Below are positions 6,501 through 11,534 of a stretch of DNA of 11,534 nt, one piece after another. Both the position numbers and the translations under genes were made by a program. The DNA is from an uncultured Collinsella sp. (GTDB lineage: Bacteria > Actinomycetota > Coriobacteriia > Coriobacteriales > Coriobacteriaceae). The stretch covers positions 1-11,534 of the forward strand of contig CABURR010000062.1 in NCBI GenBank assembly GCA_902493985.1, given 5' to 3'. Every line of letters begins with the position of its first letter. The stretch's first letter is position 1. Under the pieces are notes generated by a model, which saw only the letters and a program-made list of their open reading frames with translations, did not search any database and had not been told where the DNA came from.

Positions 6501-9128
6501 CTACTCAGCGTCGGGGACCTCGTAGGTGGCCGCCGGCGTGTTGTCGCACACGACGGTAAAGCCGCCGTCCTTGTCGGCATCGACCGTCACCTGATCGCCC
6601 TCGCGCACCGTGCCGTCGATGATAGCGGCGGCGATGGCATCCACGACCTCGCGCTGAACCAGACGCTTGAGCGGACGGGCGCCAAAGACCGGGTCCAGGC
6701 CGCCCACGGCGAGCATCTGCTTGGCCGCCGGGGTGATGGCAAGCGTCATGCGCTCCTTGGCCAGACGCGCGCGGACGTCGGCGAGCTGGATGTCGACGAT
6801 CTTCTCGATCTGCGCCATACCGAGCGGATGGAACACCACGATATCGTCGATACGGTTGAGGAACTCGGGGCGGAAGGTCTGAGCCATGGCAGCGTCGACC
6901 TGATGGCGCATCTCCTCCTCGTCCTTACCGGACAGATCGGCGATGGCCTTGGAGCCCACGTTGGACGTCATGATGATAATCGTGTTCTTGAAGGACACCT
7001 GGCGACCCTGGCCATCGGTCAGACGACCGTCATCAAGTACCTGCAGCAGCACGTTAAAGACATCCGGATGAGCCTTCTCCATCTCGTCGAGCAAGATCAC
7101 AGAGTACGGACGACGGCGCACGGCCTCGGTGAGCTGACCGCCCTCGTCGTAGCCCACGTATCCCGGGGGCGCACCAATCAGACGCTGGACGCTGAACTTC
7201 TCCATATACTCGGACATGTCGATACGCACGAGCGCGCGCTCGTCATCAAACAGGCACTCGGCCAGCGCCTTGGCGAGCTCGGTCTTGCCCACGCCGGTGG
7301 GGCCCAGGAAGAAGAAGCTGCCGATGGGCTTGTCCGGGTCGGAGAGACCCGCACGGCTGCGGCGCACGGCCGCGGCAACGGCGGAGACGGCCTCGTCCTG
7401 GCCGATGACGCGCTTATGCAGCTCGCCCTCCAGGCCCTTCAACTTGTCGAGCTCGCCCTGCATCATCTTGGACACGGGCACGCCGGTCCAGGCGCTCACG
7501 ACCTCGGCGATCTCATCGGAGGTCACCTGTTCGTTGAGGCCCTCGCCGTCCTGCTGCTTTTGTGCCTCGAGCGCGGCCTCGGAATCCTGAATCTGCTGCT
7601 GCAGGCCCGGAATCACGGAGAAGCGCAGCTCGGACGCACGGCCCAGGTCGCCGTTGCGCGTCGCGCGCTCCTCTTCGCTCTTGGCCTCGTCGAGCTGGCC
7701 CTTGAGCTCCTGCACGTGGTCGATGGCGTTCTTTTGGTTGAGCCAGCCGGCCTTTTGCACGTTGAGCTTTTCCTGGACCTCGGCAATCTCTTGGCGCAGG
7801 GCCTCCAGACGCTCCTTGGAGGCGTCGTCGGTCTCCTTCATGAGCGCCTGCTCCTCGATCTGCAGCTGGGTGAGCTGACGCGTGGTGGCGTCAATCTCGA
7901 CCGGCATGCTGTCGAGCTCCATGCGTAGGCGGCTTGCCGCCTCATCGACCAGGTCGATGGCCTTGTCGGGCAGGAAACGGTCGGCGATGTAGCGATCGGA
8001 GAGGTCGGCAGCCGCCACGAGCGCGCCATCGGTGATATGCACGCCGTGGAAGATCTCGTACTTCTCCTTGAGGCCACGCAGGATCGAGATGGTGTCCTCG
8101 ACGGTAGGCTCGGAGACCATCACGGTCTGGAAACGACGCGCGAGCGCCGCGTCCTTCTCGATGTACTTGCGGTATTCGTCGAGCGTAGTCGCGCCGATCG
8201 CGTGCAGGTCGCCACGGGCAAGCGCCGGCTTCAGGATGTTGCCGGCGTCCATGGAGCCCTCGGTGGCACCCGCGCCCACGATGGTGTGGAGCTCATCGAT
8301 GAACAGGATGACCTTGCCCTCGGACTTCTGTACCTCCTTGAGCACGGCCTTCAAGCGGTCCTCGAACTCGCCGCGGTACTTGGCGCCGGCGACCAGCGCG
8401 CTCATGTCGAGCTCGATGAGGTCACGGTCGCGCAACGTGCTCGGCACGTCGCCGGCCACGATACGCTGGGCGATGCCCTCGACGATGGCCGTCTTGCCGA
8501 CGCCCGGCTCGCCAATGAGCACGGGGTTGTTCTTGGTGCGGCGGGACAGGACCTGGATGGTACGACGGATCTCGTCGGTACGGCCGATGACAGGGTCGAG
8601 CTTGCCGGCGCGGGCAAGATCGCAGATGTTGCGTCCGTACTGCTCCAGCGCCTCAAACTGGGTCTTGTCCTCGGCAGACGTCACGCGGTCATCGCCGCGC
8701 AGCTCCTCGTAGACCTGCTCGATGCGCTCCTTGGTCACGCCGGCGTCGCGCAGAACGCGGCCGGCCTCGCCCTTGTCGTCGGCAAGCGCCATCAGCAGAT
8801 GCTCGGTCACCACAAAGCTGTCGCCCATCTTGGTGGCCTTCTTCTCGGCCTTTTCGATGACGCGGACGAGCTCGTTAGACAGGCCCATCTGCTGACCCTC
8901 GCCCGAAACCTTGGGCGCGTGGTCGATGGCATCCTGTGTGGAGCGTGCGAGCTGAGCCGGGTCGGCACCGATGCGCTCGATAATCACGGAGATATTGCGC
9001 TCGCCGGCACCGAGCAGGGCGGACAGCAGGTGAATCGGCTCCACCGCGCCGGCCTGCGCGTCAGCGGCCGTGCTCATGGCGGTCTGCAGCGCCTCGCGCG
9101 ACGTCATAGCTAGCTTATCGATTCTCAT
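6501..9128 (-). CDS. clpB: ATP-dependent disaggregase chaperone ClpB
   Basis: 875 residues, the usual length for ClpB (Hsp104 family), a hexameric cytoplasmic AAA+ machine that extracts polypeptides from aggregates with DnaK. Domains in order: Clp N-domain (1-145); first AAA+ domain with Walker A GEPGVGKT (206-213), Walker B ILFIDE (274-279) and pore loop KYRG (250-253); the coiled-coil middle domain (about 405-530) that separates ClpB from ClpA/C; second AAA+ domain with GPTGVGKT (609-616), pore loop GAPPGYVGY (652-660), Walker B VILLDE (677-682) and the TSN sensor (721-723). No ClpP-binding loop is apparent. AGAGGTGA lies seven bases before the ATG at 9128. It is monocistronic or nearly so, with a strong terminator downstream. 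Its upstream region has inverted repeats but no recognisable CIRCE or HAIR element. Confidence 0.98.
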   Translation of the reverse strand: MRIDKLAMTSREALQTAMSTAADAQAGAVEPIHLLSALLGAGERNISVIIERIGADPAQLARSTQDAIDHAPKVSGEGQQMGLSNELVRVIEKAEKKATKMGDSFVVTEHLLMALADDKGEAGRVLRDAGVTKERIEQVYEELRGDDRVTSAEDKTQFEALEQYGRNICDLARAGKLDPVIGRTDEIRRTIQVLSRRTKNNPVLIGEPGVGKTAIVEGIAQRIVAGDVPSTLRDRDLIELDMSALVAGAKYRGEFEDRLKAVLKEVQKSEGKVILFIDELHTIVGAGATEGSMDAGNILKPALARGDLHAIGATTLDEYRKYIEKDAALARRFQTVMVSEPTVEDTISILRGLKEKYEIFHGVHITDGALVAAADLSDRYIADRFLPDKAIDLVDEAASRLRMELDSMPVEIDATTRQLTQLQIEEQALMKETDDASKERLEALRQEIAEVQEKLNVQKAGWLNQKNAIDHVQELKGQLDEAKSEEERATRNGDLGRASELRFSVIPGLQQQIQDSEAALEAQKQQDGEGLNEQVTSDEIAEVVSAWTGVPVSKMMQGELDKLKGLEGELHKRVIGQDEAVSAVAAAVRRSRAGLSDPDKPIGSFFFLGPTGVGKTELAKALAECLFDDERALVRIDMSEYMEKFSVQRLIGAPPGYVGYDEGGQLTEAVRRRPYSVILLDEMEKAHPDVFNVLLQVLDDGRLTDGQGRQVSFKNTIIIMTSNVGSKAIADLSGKDEEEMRHQVDAAMAQTFRPEFLNRIDDIVVFHPLGMAQIEKIVDIQLADVRARLAKERMTLAITPAAKQMLAVGGLDPVFGARPLKRLVQREVVDAIAAAIIDGTVREGDQVTVDADKDGGFTVVCDNTPAATYEVPDAE

Positions 9129-9149
9129 GGAATCACCTCTCTTGGGGCG

Positions 9150-9167
9150 GCCGCCCTACGGGGCGGC
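9150..9167 (-). promoter_or_regulatory. GC hairpin in the clpB 5' leader
   Basis: A perfect 7-bp stem (GCCGCCC / GGGCGGC) with a 4-nt loop ends 21 bases before the clpB start codon and just upstream of its ribosome binding site; CCCC directly follows on the mRNA. It could stabilise the mRNA or affect ribosome access. It is not a terminator, as no T-tract follows. The stem is plainly visible; its role is not known. Confidence 0.4.
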
Positions 9168-9206
9168 TTCACGTTGTTCGAGAAGTATTGTTGCCAGCTT
9201 TGTACG

Positions 9207-9244
9207 ATCTTATACACAAATCTAAGTCTCTATATATAAGATTT
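9207..9244 (-). promoter_or_regulatory. Inverted repeats in the clpB promoter region
   Basis: Two overlapping inverted repeats occur in an AT-rich patch upstream of clpB: ATCTTATA (9207-9214) with TATAAGAT (9235-9242), perfect with a 20-bp spacer; and AAATCTAA (9218-9225) with TAAGATTT (9237-9244), one mismatch with an 11-bp spacer. The minus strand also has TATAAG and TATATA hexamers here that could be -10 elements, but without good -35 partners. The patch is the likely promoter and may be an operator of a heat-shock regulator that is not of the CIRCE type. Confidence 0.45.
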
Positions 9245-9302
9245 TCTGAGTGATTGATGGATAGGGTACTGAGATGTCAGCCCGCCGCTGCCCAGGCGCA
9301 CT

Positions 9303-9446
9303 ACCATCTCGATCTGTAACATCTAGCAGCCATTTTTAATCCTAGATGTTACAGATCGAGATGAAATGCTCAGCGGCGCCCGTTTATCTAAATCTGTAAC
9401 AACTACTCGGCAAATAGGGCCCTATCTGTTACAGATTGAGACAAAC
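9303..9446 (+). repeat. 144-bp repeat block, left copy (contains hairpins H1 and H2)
   Basis: This block recurs at 11257-11400 in the same orientation at an exact 1954-bp offset, with no indels and about 21 differences by eye (roughly 85% identity). It contains H1, whose arms 9305-9326 and 9342-9363 are complementary over 22 bp without a mismatch around a 15-nt loop, and H2, with arms 9387-9401 and 9427-9441 (15 bp, one mismatch). Both have the core ATCTGTAACA / TGTTACAGAT. The stretch 9393-9416, which covers an H2 arm and most of its loop, is identical in both copies. The block lies downstream of the 223-residue gene on the minus strand and upstream of the clpB promoter. Confidence 0.85.
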
Positions 9447-9467
9447 AGAAGACACCCGAATCGAAAA

Positions 9468-9522
9468 TCTAAATCTGTAACACCAGGCCCACTTTTAGCG
9501 GCCAAGATGTTACAGATCGAGA
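9468..9522 (-). repeat. Hairpin repeat H3 (inverted copy)
   Basis: Arms 9468-9482 and 9508-9522 carry the same ATCTGTAACA / TGTTACAGAT core with two mismatches at the outer end. Read on the minus strand, its loop (GGCCGC, an A-tract, then GGGCC) lines up with the loop of H4 and H1 on the plus strand, so H3 appears to be inverted relative to the others. Confidence 0.7.
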
Positions 9523-9533
9523 CAAACCGAGAA

Positions 9534-9566
9534 CTACTACAAAGGGGACGGGTACCTTTGTGGTGG
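9534..9566. repeat. Hairpin repeat C1
   Basis: CTACTACAAAGG (9534-9545) pairs with CCTTTGTGGTGG (9555-9566), two T-G wobbles, 9-nt loop GGACGGGTA. It begins ten bases after the stop codon of the 223-residue gene (minus strand). No T-tract follows on that strand, so it does not look like a standard terminator for it. Together with H1-H3 it fills 9301-9566, the part of this gene-free stretch not used by the clpB promoter. Confidence 0.75.
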
Positions 9567-9575
9567 TTGCAGTCT

Positions 9576-10247
9576 CTATTTACTTGCCGAACCCGTGCTT
9601 CCCGATTCGCCGCTCCAGGGCATCTCATCCTCGAAGAGCCATATACGGGCAGACCCACTATCGCGTGCAGTCTGCGGGTCGGGCAAGCAGGTCTGCTCAT
9701 AGGCATCTTGGATACACTGACCCATAAAATCGTTGAGCTCGGCCTGGTCGCCCTCCATGACATAGGCTGCATCGCCGGCCATGATGTAAATACCCGGACC
9801 CTCATTGCCCTCGTAACCCGGATCGTACGAGACATCACATAACTTTGCGCCGTTTGCAGTGTCCAGCTCGATGGAAGAGTGACATCCGCCAACCATGTCG
9901 TTCGCTTTTGCCCGATAGGACGCATATCCGTACCAACGCTTAAATGTTTTGCCCTTGAGTAGCTCGGACGCCCTATCGATCAGGCTTGTATCCGTGGTAT
10001 AGCGCATGGCCCCAAGCTGAATACACGGATAATTGCTAATACCCAGCACAGCCGGCTGCTCATCAAAATCAACGGTAATGGTCTCGGGCTTGTCGTCGCC
10101 GGTCAGAAGTTCGACAGATTGAGCCACAGGCTTGACCAACGGCTCCGTCACCGCAGCAGGTAGAAATGCCATACCGACAGCGCCCGCGCCAACCACAGCG
10201 ATCGCAAGCGCCAAGACAATCAATCCAATACGGGCAGAACGGCTCAC
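9576..10247 (-). CDS. Small membrane-anchored protein with five cysteines, unknown (divergent pair, left)
   Basis: 223 residues from a GTG at 10247-10245. An in-frame GTG at 10286 would give 13 more residues, but it lies at or before the transcription start predicted from the promoter at 10289-10317, and the shorter form begins with MSRSARIG directly before a membrane helix (8-30), with GGGGTG seven bases upstream. After the helix come a linker and a domain of about 170 residues, presumably outside the cell, with Cys at 75, 121, 137, 178 and 187 that could form disulfides. Visible stretches are LLKGKTFKRWYGYASYRAKA and a Gly/Tyr-rich part. I recognise no named family; similar hypotheticals seem common in Collinsella. 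It is divergent from a protein of the same size and plan, with repeats on both sides. Confidence 0.7.
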   Translation of the reverse strand: MSRSARIGLIVLALAIAVVGAGAVGMAFLPAAVTEPLVKPVAQSVELLTGDDKPETITVDFDEQPAVLGISNYPCIQLGAMRYTTDTSLIDRASELLKGKTFKRWYGYASYRAKANDMVGGCHSSIELDTANGAKLCDVSYDPGYEGNEGPGIYIMAGDAAYVMEGDQAELNDFMGQCIQDAYEQTCLPDPQTARDSGSARIWLFEDEMPWSGESGSTGSASK

Positions 10248-10288
10248 GGCAAAACACCCCACAATGCAAACCTTCGCCACCTGCACTA

Positions 10289-10317
10289 ATGATACCGCCA
10301 GCTAACACTATTACCAA
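10289..10317 (-). promoter_or_regulatory. Sigma-70-type promoter of the 223-residue protein gene
   Basis: On the minus strand TTGGTA (10317-10312) and TATCAT (10294-10289) are separated by exactly 17 bases and match the consensus at four and five of six positions. Transcription would begin near 10282, giving a leader of about 35 nt to the GTG at 10247. This argues against the start at 10286. Confidence 0.6.
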
Positions 10318-10336
10318 AAGAAGCCGCGCGCTCCTC

Positions 10337-10371
10337 ACCACCACAAAGGGGACAGGCACCTTTGTGGTGGT
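10337..10371. repeat. Hairpin repeat C2 with collapsed H remnant
   Basis: ACCACCACAAAGG (10337-10349) and CCTTTGTGGTGGT (10359-10371) form a perfect 13-bp stem with loop GGACAGGCA, followed by TTTTC. It lies between the two divergent membrane-protein genes, upstream of the -35 of the left one. After it, GGTGGTTTTCGAC (10366-10378) is identical to the end of C4. CATCTC at 10392 aligns with the start of H4 as spaced from C3 (one base shift), but the H stem is reduced to ATCTC/GAGAT (10393-10397/10405-10409), followed by GAATTGTTC as after H4. Confidence 0.8.
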
Positions 10372-10481
10372 TTTCGACGCTAACGGTCGACCATCTCGCG
10401 CCATGAGATTAAACTTGAATTGTTCTCTGAACATATCCATTTCTGCCTATCCTCAACAGATCTTTGTCTCGAGGAGCGCAT

Positions 10482-11150
10482 ATGAAGCCGTCTCATTCCA
10501 CCGGTCGCAACGTCATCGCCATTCTCGCCATACCCATCGTGATGCTCTTCCTTATCGTCATCACGCCCTTTTCTTTTGGTATCGCCTCGCCCTTCGATCT
10601 TTGCGGGATGATCGACGCCGGCTCGCGTGCCACCTCGCTCTCCTTTGTCTGCCGTGGCGTGTTCTACGAATATGCAATTCCCACCGGAAGTTGGCAGTCC
10701 AAGTTACCGTTGCTCGGCAAGGTCGACGGATGCTCCCCCTATTTCTGCCTTGAACCTCAGGCGCTAAACTATCTGATCGACGACCAGCCACTCGACTCCA
10801 TCACCCTCGCCTACGACTACGCACCAAACACCGATGAGCGCCACATGAACCAAGTCCTCGACAAGCTGCTTGGACAGTGCGGGCTCACCGCGGAAGCCGG
10901 TCGAACCATCTATAGCAACCGGAAATTAAAGCGAACAGAACTCCGCCGTGTCGGAAAAATCAAAGGGCGAAACGGGGCCGCCTACTGGGATGCCTGGGCA
11001 ACACGCGACAAGGGCGAATTCGGACACAGCACCTATATGGTCACTGTCTACACCAAAGACGGAATTAAGGACAATGTTGACGATTTCGCGTCATCCAAAC
11101 TCGGCATCCCCAAAACAACCAAACCCGCCAGCCCGGATGAAATCATGTAG
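10482..11150 (+). CDS. Small membrane-anchored protein with five cysteines, unknown (divergent pair, right)
   Basis: 222 residues. The ATG at 10482 has GAGGAG seven bases upstream; an earlier in-frame TTG lies before that site and is rejected. A short basic N-terminus (MKPSHSTGRN) leads into one hydrophobic helix (11-33), so the remainder should be outside the membrane. Five cysteines (41, 57, 84, 89, 133), including GCSPYFC, may form disulfides. A basic stretch RKLKRTELRRVGKIKGR (147-163) precedes NGAAYWDAWATRD and a beta-like HSTYMVTVYTKDG; the tail is Pro/Lys-rich. No lipobox or sortase motif and no family that I recognise. It shares size, topology and cysteine number with its divergent neighbour, though I see no clear sequence similarity. 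A palindrome TGTTCTCTGAACA (10421-10433) lies upstream and may be regulatory. C- and H-type hairpins follow its stop codon. Confidence 0.78.
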   Translation: MKPSHSTGRNVIAILAIPIVMLFLIVITPFSFGIASPFDLCGMIDAGSRATSLSFVCRGVFYEYAIPTGSWQSKLPLLGKVDGCSPYFCLEPQALNYLIDDQPLDSITLAYDYAPNTDERHMNQVLDKLLGQCGLTAEAGRTIYSNRKLKRTELRRVGKIKGRNGAAYWDAWATRDKGEFGHSTYMVTVYTKDGIKDNVDDFASSKLGIPKTTKPASPDEIM

Positions 11151-11204
11151 GGACGCTCATTAGAATGTCGTTCAACGAGCACGGCAACATCGAGCTCGCC
11201 CCCC

Positions 11205-11239
11205 ACCACCACAAAGGGGACAGGAGCCTTTGTGGTGAT
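11205..11239. repeat. Hairpin repeat C3
   Basis: CACCACAAAGG (11207-11217) and CCTTTGTGGTG (11227-11237) pair perfectly over 11 bp, loop GGACAGGAG. It lies 55 bp after the stop codon of the 222-residue protein and begins a gene-free stretch (11151-11495) that holds C3, H4, H5, C4 and a minus-strand terminator. It could work as a crude terminator for that gene, but no T-tract follows. Confidence 0.78.
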
Positions 11240-11256
11240 CTTCGGCCCCGGCGTTC

Positions 11257-11400
11257 ACCATCTCAATCCATAACATCTAGCGGCCGTTTTTGGGTCCAGA
11301 TGTTACGGATCGAGATGAATTGTTCAGCGGTGCCCGTTTATCTAGATCTGTAACAACTACTCGGCAAATAAGGGTCTACCTGTTACAGAACGAGACAAAC
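11257..11400 (+). repeat. 144-bp repeat block, right copy (contains hairpins H4 and H5)
   Basis: Direct-repeat partner of 9303-9446. H4 has arms 11259-11278 and 11298-11317 (20 bp, two mismatches); both mismatches are A-C on the plus strand and G-U on the minus strand, so pairing would be kept in a minus-strand RNA. H5 has arms 11341-11355 and 11381-11395 (two mismatches). The loop of H5 and its inner left arm (11347-11370) are identical to those of H2. Core as in the left copy, ATCTGTAACA / TGTTACAG. Confidence 0.85.
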
Positions 11401-11405
11401 CGCGG

Positions 11406-11439
11406 ACCACCGCAAAGGCGCCTGCCCCTTCATGGTGGT
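11406..11439. repeat. Hairpin repeat C4 (degenerate)
   Basis: ACCACCGCAAAGG (11406-11418) and CCTTCATGGTGGT (11427-11439) pair with three imperfect positions and an 8-nt loop. The exit sequence GGTGGTTTTCGAC (11434-11446) is identical to that of C2. The order C, H, H, C makes 11205-11446 a composite unit. Confidence 0.65.
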
Positions 11440-11446
11440 TTTCGAC

Positions 11447-11477
11447 AAAAAGAAGCCGCCCCGATAACAGAGGCGGC
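11447..11477 (-). terminator. Terminator of a minus-strand gene beyond the right edge
   Basis: On the minus strand GCCGCC (11477-11472) and GGCGGC (11460-11455) pair around an 11-nt loop, followed by TTCTTTTT (11454-11447). It implies a minus-strand gene entering from the right edge. Three frames have stops in the last 60 bases (for example TGA at 11498-11496, 12 codons from the edge), so the end of that gene cannot be fixed from the window. Confidence 0.75.
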
Positions 11478-11534
11478 ATCAAACAAGTCTATTTATCAGC
11501 GTCCCTCAAGACCCAACGAGAACGTCGCGGTAGC

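Noticed and set aside
6285..9113. Long plus-strand open frames opposite clpB (6285-7928 and 8037-9113)
   Set aside because: They are antisense to a certain clpB gene, His/Leu/Gly-rich as expected of the complement of GC-rich codons, and lack ribosome sites.
9301..9566. CRISPR array
   Set aside because: The repeats are inverted pairs with unequal spacing and conserved loops, not direct repeats with unique spacers, and no cas gene is near.
9366..9925. Open frames across the H and C repeats (9366-9842 plus, 9422-9925 minus)
   Set aside because: They consist of repeat sequence and the antisense or alternative frame of the 223-residue gene, with no protein-like features.
11496..11534. C-terminal fragment of a minus-strand gene at the right edge
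   Set aside because: The terminator implies such a gene, but all three frames give short tails with a stop, so the true end cannot be chosen.

Overview
The window looks like chromosomal DNA of a high-GC Gram-positive of the class Coriobacteriia, probably Collinsella or a close relative. This rests on codon use, on a DUF5692-type membrane protein beside a CxCR-type iron-sulfur oxidoreductase, on a full-length actinobacterial-looking ClpB, and on short intergenic hairpin repeats. The genus is an inference from memory, not from a search.

Left part (1-2849). A redox gene runs off the left edge on the minus strand: the first 274 residues of a large iron-sulfur, probably flavin-dependent, oxidoreductase. 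It is divergent from a TetR-family regulator, and a nine-helix DUF5692 membrane protein follows the regulator on the plus strand. The divergent intergenic region holds two perfect 15-bp TTGAC/GTCAA palindromes and a third degenerate copy, so the regulator probably controls both arms. A strong terminator closes the DUF5692 transcript.

Middle (2850-6172). A 500-residue type II membrane protein (acidic cytoplasmic part, one membrane helix, exported C-terminal domains) faces a stand-alone AAA ATPase of the AAA_14/DUF4143 type. The ATPase promoter has a perfect TATAAT in the spacer of a near-perfect 23-bp inverted repeat, in AT-rich DNA unlike its surroundings.

Chaperone region (6173-9250). clpB is on the minus strand with its own terminator. 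A 64-residue Pro/Lys-rich, then acidic, protein follows it. Upstream of clpB are inverted repeats and a 5'-leader hairpin, but no CIRCE or HAIR box that I can see.

Right part (9251-11534). Two small, divergent, membrane-anchored, cysteine-containing proteins of almost equal size (223 and 222 residues) are bracketed by arrays of two hairpin-repeat families. Family H has long arms with an ATCTGTAACA core (five copies). Family C has ACCACCACAAAGG arms and a loop of 8-9 nt (four copies). A 144-bp block containing two H hairpins occurs on both sides of the pair, in direct orientation, exactly 1954 bp apart, without indels and about 85% identical. Another C hairpin with a collapsed H remnant lies between the two genes. 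This repeat architecture is the least explained feature of the window. A minus-strand terminator near the right edge belongs to a gene that lies mostly outside.
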